Source of the DNA: Salminus brasiliensis
Taxonomy: Eukaryota; Chordata; Actinopteri; Characiformes; Bryconidae
Direction: 5' to 3'
DNA length: 64,000 nucleotides
Assembly: GCF_030463535.1 (NCBI RefSeq)
Contig: NC_132879.1
Coordinates: 40,330,597 to 40,394,596 of the forward strand
The notes beneath the pieces are model-generated. The model did no database searches. It saw only the letters and a program-made list of their open reading frames with translations, and was not told the origin of the DNA. The position numbers and the translations under genes are program-made. Below are positions 11,483-23,700 of this stretch, piece by piece (within the stretch, counting starts at the first letter, position 1; every line of letters begins with the position of its first letter).

Positions 11483-13244
11483 CTGCAAGTTTAAGAAACT
11501 GTACTTATTAATGTATTTTGGTCTAATTAATGTATTTTATTTCTGATAAATTAATGCTGTATTAGAGGGTTAAAATGAATTAATCTAATCCACTCCTGTA
11601 ACAAATGATCTAATCACTCTTGATGAGATGTGGTTAGCTGTCTGTTTCTTAAGGTAGTTGAGAGTCTGAATAGCTTGAGTATAATAGCCTATGTTTAGAT
11701 GCTGATCTTAAGTGAAATGTATCAATTTAAGAATTCATTGCAAGGTTTATTAGTATTTAGAAGGATAGAAGAATAAGTGGCATTGTGCAATTCCACAACA
11801 CATTTTGAGATATTGAGCTTAGGTGTTAAGTGAAGCATTGAGCAAATATTAAATAGGAAAAATAAAGCAGTCTATATATGAAATATGATAAAATATCAAA
11901 ATACACCTCTGTGCTTTCTCTGAGAATGGGCTTTAAAAACAACTTACTTGGGGCTCTATAGTCCAAATAGATAGGCCTCCTTGTCCAAGACATTCCCATC
12001 CAACAGTAAATAGGATTAATGTAACCTAGTAAAAAAATACTAATGCAAGCGACAATTCTGAGAAACAATTTAATTGGTAATGACCAAATTTTTTGCACCA
12101 GACCGCAATTACCCCAACCCAATTACAGCCATCACTTTTGTATCACATCTTCTCTTTTTGTGTGTGGTCATTCATGTTAAACCTAATATCCAAATAAAAG
12201 CTCTTGATTGACTATCCAAATAATGTTTTAAATTTTAGATGTTTGTGCAGAACAAAACAGCAGCTTTGTGGTAGCAAGCCTTTACAGACCTCCTTCCGCA
12301 CTCTCGTGCTCTCATGAGTTAGCTGGACTTTTATATTCATCCATTGACTTAGGAATGCTGATCATATGTCATTTTAATCTGCACTAATGAATCCAATCAC
12401 CTGAAGGAAGTGTGTGATCTCTCTCTCAATCAATTAATTACAGAACCAACATGACCAAACTTGCATGGCCCCACCAAATCATCCTTAATAAATCTAATTT
12501 TATGCAACAGATCTGACAGAATTACTTCCACAGGTGCAATAATCGGATACATTAGAAACAAAAAAAAAAGCAAGTGACTTAAAATGTCCGAAATGTTAGA
12601 ACACGAGATAGATCTAACCCTTGGATGACCAATAAAATATCATTCTTGCCAAGAATACAGGACATAGGCCCTCTCCAGAGGAAATGGCTCTTTTTCAGAC
12701 AGTTAAAGAATAAATGTACTTCCCACATCAGAAAGGATAAATCAGAATACTACTGTTACCATCAGATACTCCTTCAAGTTCATCAAAGCATACTCCATCC
12801 AATATCTTACTAAACAATTATTACATTTCTGACCAGAGAGTTTTGCCATTGAAAAACTGGTATCTTCAAAATGGTGACTTTACAGGAGAAGGCAAACATG
12901 TTTATAATTTTGAATGATATGTTAATGTAAAATAAGAGTATATTTCAAGTATTGGAGCGTTTCTATTGGTATAGTCATCCAGAACAATGTACCAAGCAGC
13001 TACAGAGTTTAAAACTAAAAATGGAAATACTTGTTTTCATTGGATATCATTATATATAATAAAATGGATATGAAACAGGACTGAATCTGCTCTGAATGAA
13101 GTGTATATTTACGTTGCTAACTGTTTGTGTTTCTTCTGCCTCCTGTTTACCGACTGACATTTAGCATTAAATGTGTGATGCTGCTACTAAAAGAAATGTT
13201 TATTAGTGTAATACGGAACAAAGGCGCAAAAAGAAAATACTGAC
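11483..13244. other. usp18 intron/5' region, first coding exon presumably hidden here
   Basis: This interval lies between the non-coding 5' exon and the first recognised coding exon of usp18. The Cys-box exon begins in phase 1, so the missing exon should end with one base of a Gly codon before a GT donor. I see no clear candidate. Otherwise it is AT-rich with no recognised repeats. Confidence 0.5.
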
Positions 13245-13335
13245 CTGCCAGCTGAAGCTGTCGTCGAACACAAGCGTTTCCTTGCAGAAACAACACAACT
13301 TTGTCCAACACGAATCTCTTAGCGACGCGATGTTC
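13245..13335 (-). other. usp18: Putative non-coding 5' exon of usp18
   Basis: On the minus strand a GCAG|GTCAGTA donor ends at 13245, a few dozen bases downstream of the interferon-type motif at 13350-13359. There is no ATG in the stretch, so it would be 5'UTR. The transcription start is inferred, not seen. Confidence 0.45.
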
Positions 13336-13346
13336 CTAAACAACTT

Positions 13347-13361
13347 CACTTTCGGTTTCTT
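13347..13361 (-). promoter_or_regulatory. ISRE/IRF-binding element of usp18
   Basis: The minus strand reads AAGAAACCGAAAGTG, containing the GAAANNGAAA core of interferon-stimulated response elements bound by ISGF3 and IRFs. It sits just upstream of the inferred 5' exon. usp18 is a known interferon-stimulated gene in vertebrates, so both position and motif fit. Confidence 0.75.
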
Positions 13362-14526
13362 TTTTTTGCTGGTTTCCGTTCAAGAGAGTTCGAGAACTCG
13401 ACTAGTGATTTTCTTTGTATGTACAGCTGTTCATCATCATCAAAATGATTCTTCAGATAATGATGATAAGTGATTTCGTACAGGTTCAGTGGGTTATTAT
13501 TCACAGGAATAAGGAATATATGGCAAATATTAAAATACTTTAAAGTCAATATAAATAAATGTGGCATGAAATAAACCTTAATTCTCTTTCCTTATTGCAT
13601 GTGTAGGTATTTGTGATTTTCTTTGTTTACATAAAAACAAAAAAACTAGGGGGCACAATTAAACATTAAAATTCAGTTTTACTAATCAAAATAAGGGGAG
13701 CTTGGTGATTGGTTGAATATTGTGGCACGACCAGCTTTTATTTGTTGCTGTTGAATAAGATAAAACTGCTGCTCCATTCAAGTCCAGTTTACTCATAACG
13801 GTGCAATAAAGAAAAAACATCCAGTGGATGGAAACATCTTGTTTAATAGACAGACTGTTTGAAAGGACAAAAAGTGTATGGAACTCAGATAACCTCAAAC
13901 CTGTATAAAACCAGAGATGCACAATGTTTCAAAGACCCCTCTGTGCTTGAGGCTCTCAACAAATGATATGCCCACTTTGAGGACCCTGACACATTCCCAT
14001 AGATCTAGATTGCAATGGTTGGTGCAGTGGGTAACAAAAACTGCACTACCCATGGCACACTAGGGTTCGACTTCCCTGTCAGACAAGCATACCATGCTAC
14101 ACCAACAAGGGTCATGGGACAAGACTGCATCCGCTTACTCCCTAACATGATTCAAATCATCAGTCAAATGCTGTAAATGTAAAATAAATGTTGCATAACA
14201 GCCGAACCTTTCATTACATGCTTCAATTTCACATACTCACAACAGGTGTTTAATGTACTTTCAAGCAATTAAAAATTAAACATTCTGTGATAGGTTTACT
14301 TCAAAAGTTGAAGAAATCTTAAGAACAATATCTTAGTAAATGTATTTCATTTCACCTGTTTTTTGTGGACTGAATGCATGTGAACACTTCTGACAAGTTG
14401 ACTACTGACAATGTTCAGTTCTCCAAAGCAAGCGAGCTTGATCATTCATATTCATAGTTTTGCTCATGATATTTTCAGTGTTGTTTTAAGATTATGTCTT
14501 TCTTAGCAATTGCACAAATTAAGGTC
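13362..14526. other. Intergenic region between usp18 promoter and pex26 3' end
   Basis: No exon or recognised transposon is seen. It should hold the pex26 3'UTR next to 14526 and upstream promoter sequence of usp18 next to 13362. Confidence 0.6.
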
Positions 14527-17500
14527 TCAGGATAAAGCCCTATAATATGGTCCAAACATAGTTTTCCACATCTGCTGGAAGATTCCATACAGTCGAAGGA
14601 TCCATGGATAAGCTGAAGGCAGAGCTGTGGATTAAAAAAAAAATAATAATAATAATAAAAATAATAATAATAATAATGCAAATCTGTTGATAAATGCGTT
14701 TGGAGAGTGTATTCCAAAGCTGTATTCCAAAACTATCCTTCAGCAGATAAAATACATCAAGACTACTGGGTTGATTTTCATAACTGTTATCCATAAATCC
14801 ACTGCATGAAGACTTATTTGTTTTGAATCATTAAATAATTGCAGAATACTCCCTCCTCAATCCATAACTGTTGATCTCAAACAGATCAGAATGAGCTTTT
14901 AAACAGTAGTTAACTTACAGATTGTGGATACAAGCTCTAGATTGAGCTAAGAGGAGCACAGTTCCTGCACATACTAGTCTCCTCACCTGGGTCCTTGCGG
15001 ACAAGCAGCAGGTACAGCAAGAACACAAGTAGAAAAGCTTTGCGAAAAGAATGGGAGCCGATGTTGACGCTGGCTGCAGAGAAGAAGCCTCTGTACAACA
15101 AGCTCACAACAGCATTTAACCGGTGGACCAGTGAACCTGAGAGACAAAACAATTTGCCATTTTGTTATATCATAGATCATAAGGAGTTTTACAAACAGTC
15201 ACTGTCATTTTATCCCACACCTACCATTTATGTGTACTTTGTAGATTTACCACTAATGACTGTAGCCCACCTGTTGCTGAACAATTCATTAGCTACTCCC
15301 CCATTAAAGCAGACAACCATAGGAACACTACCGATCAGATATTGCAGTCACCCTGACATTATGGCATGGTATTGTGTTGCACAAGTACAATAGTAATAAG
15401 CACTTTAGTGTCACTGCAGAATTGAGAACTGCATAACAGTGATACTCTGTTCAGAAGCTGACCACTGATGGCAATTTATAGGATGGCCAACACAAATGAA
15501 GCTATATACTCAAACTATAAATACACATGTGGAAGTCCAATGAAGTGCCTGACCAGTGTGCAGTGTTTACACACACCAACACCCTACTATAATGAGTGTG
15601 TCAAGGCTGTCCTGAGAATGTGCTCCCAAATAATATCAGGGGAGAAGTGGTCTTATGGTGGTCCTTTCCCTTTTACTGAAGTATAGAGTTGAAGGTGCCT
15701 TATACATTGTACAGTTATAAATATGCTACCGCAAATAACTTCATACTCCACAAAGAGCATTTCATAAACGGAAAACTATGTGTATAAATTAATGAGACAT
15801 ACCTTGTGATGTATGAACTCTGTCTCTAATCTCTGACTCTACAGAGACAAATCCAGGGCTTGGATATAAAGTGGGCTCGCTTTTGGAACCATGATTCTCT
15901 ACTATAGCGAGTGCAGTTTGTCTCTGGTCCTCAGTAAAGGCAACCTGTCCCACTTTGTCCTCCAGCAGCTGTATGGCCATATTGGTTTGGCCCAGTGGCA
16001 GCAGGACATGCAACATGTACAGTTCTGCTACACTGCTATAACCTGAATGATTCATGTTACTGGAGCAGTGCAGCCATGCTTGGACTGCTTTCTGCATTTC
16101 TGCCTGCTCAGCCACTTTGGTGTACAAAAGAATGCTGTAATAGTAGGAAAGAGGTTATAAGCGTTTTCCATTACTATGCTAACACAATCAAAGAGATACA
16201 TTTCAATAGTTTTTTCTTACTCTCATGGAGCAAATTGCTACTATTTTTGTTGCAAGTTATTCCCAAGTAGAAACAGGTTTTTGTGCAACATCATCACAGA
16301 GATGCATGCACAAACATGGGGCAGAAGGCAACAGAAAGTTGCACTCTTTACACTAGAAAGCAAACATGACAAGGAGTCGCTGTGCAGTAAACTGCCCCAA
16401 ACGCAGACAAGATAGATGGAAATGCTTAATATTCAGAGTGGATTGCATTCCAAACACAAAATATTAAATTCTGAAAATGTATTATTATTATTATTATACT
16501 ATTTTATTCAACAAGACATCATAAACATTCCATGTTAATAGCAGTTGACTAACGTTACAACCCAGTGACTGGGTGTGTTTCCAAAGTGCTTTTGCCCCCT
16601 AGCTGGAGGTGCGCATCCAGTAATGTTTGTAAACAGGAAGCACATCTATAAGTACATTTTTGCCATTTTTATAATATAATAATAGCTTATGTAATAGCAT
16701 GATTACTAGCAATGACATCAATATTAGTTATGATACAAGTGTTGGCATTAATCAAGGTCCAGTTTCTAAAAAAGTGTCCATAGTGTTAACATCTTATCCT
16801 GCTTGCCAACATGGAAAAAGTTAAAGGTGACATTGAGTGTTTAGCCAACCAAATATGGCATAATTTTGATTTCACAAAACAAACAGCCAACAAGAATAAA
16901 GTTTCAGGTACTACTTTTACCACATCTGCATGATCTTGGCAGGTATTTTCTCTGTTTCACCATAGTGCTGCAAGACCCATGCAAGGACATCACACCACTG
17001 GTTGAGCTCGGCCAAAGCTTGAATTCCAACAATACAAAGTGATGCTTTCAATTCTCCATGTCTGGAACTACAAAAACAAACAGATCTGGTTAAAGAGGCT
17101 ACCATTTGGGAATTAACTAGGATTTTTCAAAAACTGCAAAATTGATATTAATTTACTTTTTTGTGGATATTATTTTGGTCTTATCGTATATGTACTCACA
17201 TGTACATCATTAATGAGATTCAATCGTGTAATACTTATTGTGAGAGAGCTTTAAAAGAAATGCTTACTGTGGTATATAAAAAATATACATGTACGCGGTG
17301 CGTTATACTTGTATGTTTATAGTACCTATACCTCTATTAAGTACCTTTATTAAATTTGGCGTTTCCACCTATATCAAAGTTCACGACATGACAATGACTT
17401 AGCATGACTGACACTTAACGGTTCTTAAAGCATTTTTCTACAGACTGGCAGGGTTTCTTAACTATCTCAAAACGAACTGAGGATAAAGGTAAATCAATTA

Positions 17501-17778
17501 ATGCCATTTTCTGATCTCCCAAAATTGGGGAGTTCATTCTGAACTATCCTAAATCGTGGACAAATATGCAGCTACATTCAGTACACCCACCACGTTTCTT
17601 CTTGCTCATTCAAATGAACTAAGCTTTCCAACCCTTTCTCACATGTGTCAAGAGCTGCTTGAAAATCTTTTCTGATCATTAAATGTTCGACGGCAGCAAC
17701 CACCAGTCCAGCTCGAGGCGTAAGTAAACATCCTGGAGGACTGTCGAGACGAAACGAAGCTGACGAACTGCTCCACAT
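14527..17778 (-). CDS. pex26: Peroxisome biogenesis factor 26
   Basis: Pex26 is a tail-anchored peroxisomal membrane protein that recruits the PEX1-PEX6 AAA ATPase for recycling of the PEX5 import receptor. Five exons on the minus strand join in frame: 17778-17591, 17067-16921, 16134-15803, 15136-14987 and 14624-14527 (stop TGA at 14529-14527). They give 304 aa against 305 in human. Recognisable segments are DFQAALDTCEKGLESL in exon 1, LCIVGIQALAEL in exon 2, CILLYTKVAEQ and LLPLGQTN in exon 3, and a hydrophobic anchor FLLVFLLYLLLV in exon 4. A short basic luminal tail follows in exon 5. The start ATG (17778) gives the family's usual N-terminal length. The (AAT)n tract at 14639-14677 lies in the last intron, just outside exon 5. 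Confidence 0.93.
14636..14678. repeat. Poly-A/(AAT)n tract in pex26 intron 4
   Basis: An imperfect AAT trinucleotide repeat follows a short A run, ten bases from the pex26 exon 5 acceptor. On the gene strand it supplies the polypyrimidine-rich context of that acceptor. Confidence 0.9.
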
Positions 17779-18277
17779 AGCGACTTAATTAGCTACTTTT
17801 CTGCTTGCAAATCTGATTAAATGCCGGATCTTTAAAAACTAGTCTCCGTAACATTCAAGCAGCAAGCGGCCCACGGTCAACAACCCCATTGATCCACACT
17901 TTACCCGCTTCCGAAACACTCCTAGCCACCTCCAACTACCACGTCTTAGTGACCGCGTTCCAATATGCGCGCTTGTATTCTAACTAGCACGCTTGGTAGG
18001 GCGTAAAATCCAGAGGAAGGGCGAGGGTCGGTTCATATATTGGAGCGAGACGCAGTTCTCTGGTAAGTACATACGCTACTTCCGTAAAACAACCGACAAG
18101 TTAAAAGAACTTCGTTGTGTGTACATAGAATTTAATTTCGTGCTTTAAACACATTAGCAGTAAAACACAGTACTATCATCAGAAATATTTTGTACAGCAT
18201 CAGTTTCATGGCAAAGTGTACAGTTCAGGAATGATTAATTTACACTGTGTCATGGTAGACAGTTTAATGATCACAGT
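17779..18277. other. pex26 promoter region and rhno1 3' flank
   Basis: This 499-bp gap separates the pex26 start codon from the rhno1 stop codon; both genes are on the minus strand. It must hold the pex26 promoter and 5'UTR and the rhno1 3'UTR. CpG-containing, relatively GC-rich sequence at 17850-18060 is promoter-like. A consensus donor (GG|TAAGTA context) at about 18062 on the plus strand could belong to a divergent transcript. Confidence 0.5.
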
Positions 18278-19478
18278 CTACAACCATGTATTGCTGATCA
18301 TAGCCTCACTGATCAAGAGCTGACCTCGTTCTAAAAGGCATTTCATTAGGTTTTTCCTCCTTCTCCAAGTCACTTTTAAACCATAGTCTCTCTCAGGCGA
18401 GTCTTTCACTAACATACTTAAGTTTTGAGTGCTTGGAGTCTCTGGCAGATTTGGAGAAAAAAGTAGAGAAAGAATGGAAGATGAAAGGCACTGCACACCA
18501 TCTGGTATTTCTGCAGTCCCCCTGGGGGAAAGGGCGAACACAGTGCTAGTGTCTTGTGTGTCTTTTTCTTTCGATGTAGACATGTGAACAGACCTTAGAG
18601 TTCTCAGTTTTTCCAGGGTAAAGCCAAAAGGTGTTTTCACACACTCTGAGGTACCATAGGGTTTTACTGCAGTTTCTGATATAGCTGTTTTCTGTCCCCT
18701 TGAGGTGACAGAAGGTGTCCGAGTCTCTGTAAGAACCTTATTCTGATTGATTGGAGAACCAGTTCTGTCACCTTGTGAATGCATTGTGTCTTTCAATTTT
18801 GAAGTTTTTTCAGTACACAAGACAGTCTTTTTGCTAACAGTGTCGTGATATCTCTGTGGAACTGATGCTCTTGTCCCAAATGACAAAGAAGAATATTTGC
18901 AAGCAGTTGTTTTTCTGGCCTGATGCAAAGACAAAACTGAAGTGATGTTCATTGTGTTTGTGGGAAGCTGATTCTTCTTCCTCCTACGTCCACCTTGTCT
19001 GACTGCTATGTCTTCAAGTGAGGTAAACTGAGGACACACCTGCAGTAAACAAAAACACACTCCTATTTACACATGCATTTTCTGATTTTGTTCATATTAA
19101 AATTGGTTTGCTGTAATTAATTCATGGTATTTTAACTATTTAAATATCCCCTTTTAGTCGTTAAGAAATATAAAAAACAAAACTCAGATACCACCTTAAA
19201 TGTTTTAATGGCAAAGACATGATTTAAATAAACGAAGTGCTTTCTCTGACTTTTGCACAGTACTGTATGTCAGCGAATGTTAATTCGTTTATATTTACCC
19301 AATAAGAAGCCGCGGCGTTTTGCCGTGGTGGTTCATCCGACACAAATGTCTTTGGATTAACTGCACTTCTTAATTGTTGTCCATAATCATGCTTCGGACC
19401 GTTTCTGGGTTGTTCTACAAACAATAGGTGACATTTCTGCGGATTGAGCAACCGCATTTTTCGTGTTTGGCGAGGCAT
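18278..19478 (-). CDS. rhno1: RAD9-HUS1-RAD1 interacting nuclear orphan 1
   Basis: Rhno1 binds the 9-1-1 clamp and TOPBP1 and supports ATR checkpoint signalling in the nucleus. Two exons on the minus strand, 19478-19299 and 19039-18278, join in frame after the codon for Trp-60 and give 313 aa; human RHNO1 has 238. The N-terminus has the family pattern MPRQTRKMR, then GPKHDYG. Human RHNO1 has an S-W-V-S-P-D-F motif needed for clamp binding; here the matching residues across the splice junction read Y-W-V-C-P-Q-F. The C-terminus carries the conserved block VKDSPERDYGLKVTWRRRKN followed by a short Leu-rich tail. The middle is Ser/Thr-rich and poorly conserved. The gene is head-to-head with foxm1, as in mammals. 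Confidence 0.9.
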
Positions 19479-19686
19479 GAGAAGTCATCATAACCCTGTT
19501 TGAAAAAAGAAAAGAATTCAAATTTAGTCACAAAACATAGCTAGCATATTTAGTTATATGTATATTCCACATTTTCTCTTACGCCTCAACGAGAATTAGA
19601 ACCTACTCCCCAACACACACGCATACACCTCTGTACTCTTTTTTCATTGCTTCCGTACACTGACACGACTAGTGTCGCTCAAACCC

Positions 19687-19742
19687 ATTGGTCGAACTGT
19701 GATCACGTGATCTCCATCGGCTGCACTGCGCCAAAATTCAAA
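19687..19742. promoter_or_regulatory. rhno1/foxm1 shared promoter: CCAAT, E-box, E2F-like and CHR-like motifs
   Basis: Within 56 bp there are four motifs. An inverted CCAAT box (ATTGG) is at 19687-19691. A palindromic CACGTG E-box is at 19704-19709, inside the 12-base palindrome 19701-19712. An E2F-like GCGCCAAAA (TTTTGGCGC on the other strand) is at 19728-19736. TTCAAA at 19737-19742 is a CHR (TTTGAA) on the minus strand. The cluster is about 210 bp upstream of the rhno1 ATG and 1 kb upstream of the foxm1 ATG, whose first exon is presumably non-coding. E2F and CHR sites are typical of cell-cycle genes controlled by DREAM and MuvB. Binding itself is inferred. Confidence 0.65.
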
Positions 19743-20738
19743 CTGGTCTGTTGCATGTCTGTTATAGAGAGGAAACGGTGGCTTTTATATTGATCTAATC
19801 CGTTTTAACTTATCAGAACGGCAAGACAAGAATTTTTGATAAACTGAAAATTGGCATAATATGAAGGTTTGATTATCGTAATATTAATCGGGTTTATTAA
19901 GTAAATTCACTTGTAAAATGGGTTGTACGGGTGCTGCAAGCTAAAACTGGATATCGGCTGACCCAAGTTTTGAATAGCAATTCAGCCTAGCACTAGCGAT
20001 GGCTCTTTGTCATTTAAACCGTATTAAAATGACAACCAATTGATTAACAAAAGTGGTGTATTGAAATCAGAGCAGTTGCGGTTGAAGTAATGTTGCTAGC
20101 TATATTTGTGGGAGGTTGGATAAGGGAGAGCTAGCTGCTACATGATTAGTCAAGTATTGGGGTTGTTGTGTATGCTAACGTTGTCTGCGCATTCAGTATT
20201 TAGCCCTACTAACTAACTAGCTAACTAATTAATTGCTAGCATTAGCTATGTAATTAAAATATGACTATGTTTTAACGGTATTATGTTCAAGTAAAAATAC
20301 GTCACGGGAACAGTTTACATTCAAAGTTGTTTGGGTCAGTTAGCTAGCGCTAGTACTCTTGTTACTCTGTTGATAGCTAGCTAACATTCATCGACGAAAA
20401 ATGTATTAGCTATAGTAGAACGACGTTGTGCAATCGGTAAAGTTTAGCAATTTTATTTTATTTTTCACTCTCCTAACGTTAGCTAACAGCAACTTGCATC
20501 GGTTAATCGAACGAGTGCTCGGAATATCAGGTGACACTAAGATTAGCTAGCTAGCTAGTTTGCTATTTTTACAGATGAGGCTTTCTGGTTAGCTGTAGGT
20601 TTAGGGTATATAGCTAGTATACATATTTGATCAATATTAAGAAACGGTTATTTGATGTGTGCTTCATAACGGAATGTTAGTTGTTATTTTATGCAGACTG
20701 ACACCCACTAGGACAATCTCCTCTCTGTGATATAAATA

Positions 20739-23700
20739 ATGAGGGAAAGTCCCAGGAGGCCCTTAATCCTCAAGAGAAGGAAACTGCCTTTTCAGAGAAA
20801 TGGACATGAAGAGGAGGCTGAAAGACTACAGACCAAGGCTGCTCCGCCAAGAAGCGCTCAGTCCTTTCCTCACGGCATTTGTATCTTAGACCATCCTACC
20901 AAGCCTGACACACAGGTGGTGGTCATACCGAAGACAGCGGATCTTCAAAGTCTCATTGGTGCGCTGACCGCCAAAGGGAAGGAATGTGGACCACAGGGGC
21001 CAAACAAGTTCATTTTACTAAGTGGCAGCAGTAGTCTGGAGGATGGAATCTGTCCTTTCTTCAGTGCCTCTTCACAGGCTGGGCCGGCCTCATGTGGACC
21101 AGAAGGATGTGTTACCACAGACTTTATGCTGGATGCCAGTAAATCCTGTATGTATTGATATAAACTATTGAAATCCTATATGATGCATTTTGAGTTACTG
21201 ATTTGTTTATTGTTGCTGTCATAAAACATTTTATCTCCATAATAGCAGCTTTACAGGGGAAATAAAGAGGAAGAAAAAAAAACTTCTTAACTTTCAATAG
21301 AATATGTCAATGTGTAAAGATTTTTCCATTAATCCATTTATTACAAAATCTTGACAAAATTAGATCATATAAAAACTGAGATACAATGTTTTTTGCCAGA
21401 CAGCAGCTAAATATGTCTTTATTTGTCTGTTGCTTTTATAAAATTAAAATCTCACATATACCATTGGTGCAGTATCCTCACACTGTCTGATTTCACCAGT
21501 GAAAAAAGAAGCAAGCTGCAGTCTATTAGAAAACAGCTTGACAAGCATCCAGTGGCTAGGAGAAATGAGCACAGATGTTCTTGGGTCTGAGTCAGCAAAG
21601 AAAGATTCCGATAAAGAGAATCTACAACTTCAGCAGGTACATATTCAGAAGTGTAAAAGATTGAAATTGCAAATTGAAAACATTGTGAATGATGAGTTTT
21701 ATATTTAAGAACAAATACATGGGTAGTGTTATTTACTTTGATCCCATATTTCATGTGTTATCAGTCTTGTCAACTCCACACTATGCACATTTATGTGCTA
21801 TTCCTCATCTAGCAAATCTGACTCAAGTTATATATATATTTAAAATTATGAATGAATATGTTCAGTTATAGTTATATACAGTGCTTGTGTTTGGGGGTTT
21901 TTCTCTCCCACCCCTGCATCTTCGTCCCCAGTCATAGCCTTGGTCTTCCTTTTTTCAATGTTCTGCTTTAGACATCTACAAATTCTTTGTCAGTGTTGTA
22001 AATCAGCATGTCTTCTCTTTTAGCCAAAGCACACAGAGGAAGAGATGGGTGCAATTAAGGACCCTCTGTCAGAAAGGCCACCTTACTCGTACATGGCAAT
22101 GATCCAGTTTGCTATAAACAGCAAGAAAACTAGAAGGATGACTTTGAAAGAAATCTATTACTGGATAGAGAACCATTTCCCTTACTATCGAAATGTGGCT
22201 AAACCAGGTTGGAAGGTAATGTTAAATGCAGTAATTATACATTTTCTAAATTTTACCTAGTTTTATGGGGTTGTCATTTTGGTGCTAGAACACACATGAC
22301 TAATTATTTCATATTGAGATCCAGACAGCCAGTCATCCTGTCCCTGTGTTTATTCATGTGTTTATTATTATTATTTTTTTTTTTATACAAAGAATTCCAT
22401 TCGTCATAATCTCTCTCTGCATGACATGTTTGTCCGAGAGAGCACACCAGATGGCAGGATATCCTACTGGACCATTCGACCAGAGGCAAACCGTTGTCTT
22501 ACTTTAGATCAAGTTTTTAAGGTAAGCTGACTGCTGACCTGATTGGCAAGGTACAGCAACGGCCCTCAAATGCATAAATGCTCATTCTAATGCATACATA
22601 ACTGTTTATTTAGCTCTTACTTATAGTGGTGTAGTAATGTACACATTTCTTTGCAACTACATTAAATTGTCTAAGTAAGGACATTCGTTTAAATTTATTT
22701 TTATTTTGTTTAAGTTCAATCACTTAAAGACGACTGCAGGTCTGAAAGCATTGTTAACCACAAATTCTCTTTAAATATACTCACTAAGTGAAGAATTTTT
22801 GTTTGTTTTTTTTAAATTGTGGCACATTTCCTTGTCCTCTTTTCTCACAAATCTGGCCACATCTCTTGTTTCCCCAACACTCTTACAGCCTGTGGTTGAC
22901 CCGGCGGCCCCCTCTTACCCACAGACTGCACAGGTCTGTTACCAACAAGTAAGATCTTTTTGAACTTTCCTCTTTCCTCGTTTCTTATTACTGCAGTTTC
23001 ACAGGGAGGACATATCTCTCCATCAATGGAGACTGGAACTGGAAATGGAGTTCAGGTTGAAAGCAGGAAGACTGTGTCTTCTGCAAGTTATGTAGTGTGG
23101 GATCTGTGCTACAATGGCATATAAAACCTGAAAAATAAACAAACCTTTTGTGTCCACAGCAACAGAAACGAGTGATGCCTGATCAGAAGAAAGTTATGCC
23201 ACCTTGTAGCACAGGTAAGTGAGGAGCTGTGACAGATCTGTCAGTGGTTTCTTTATGGCTGGGACTTCAAAAAAGTTTTATTCAGGAGGTAGTTGACAAC
23301 AGAGAGACAAAATCAAAGGTACAGATTTGGATGTGTAGGTTTTGGGTATACACTCTGGGTATACAATTTGAGGTGGATTCAGCAAAATCTGTCTAACATC
23401 TGAGTCTGGCTATGATGTGTCTCCAGCAAGGGAGGGCAATTCTGGTCCTTGAGGGCCAGGTTTCTGCTTAGCCTTGTGCTTTTCCTGTCCAAGCACACCT
23501 GATTTAACTTGCCTGTTAATTGTCAGGTTTAGTAAGTTTGTTAGAGCAGGAAAATCAGTAAACTGTGCTGAATTTTGCAGTTGCCCACTCCTGCTCTTCA
23601 GTGTTGCTGATGCACAATTGCTTTGACTAGGGCTAGCAGGGGGTTTGCTTGGGGGCTTAGTGTATGTACATAAAGTAAATATAAGTCCAGACTGTTTCAA

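Noticed and set aside
12270-12325. Possible start exon of usp18 on the minus strand (ATG then a GTAAAG donor)
   Set aside because: The donor leaves phase 0 or 2, while the next exon needs phase 1. The residues do not resemble a Usp18 N-terminus.
20080-20600. Dense GCTAGC/CTAGCTAG runs upstream of foxm1
   Set aside because: Such runs recur elsewhere in the window (48.7-49.3 kb) and are common in fish DNA. They are not a specific element.
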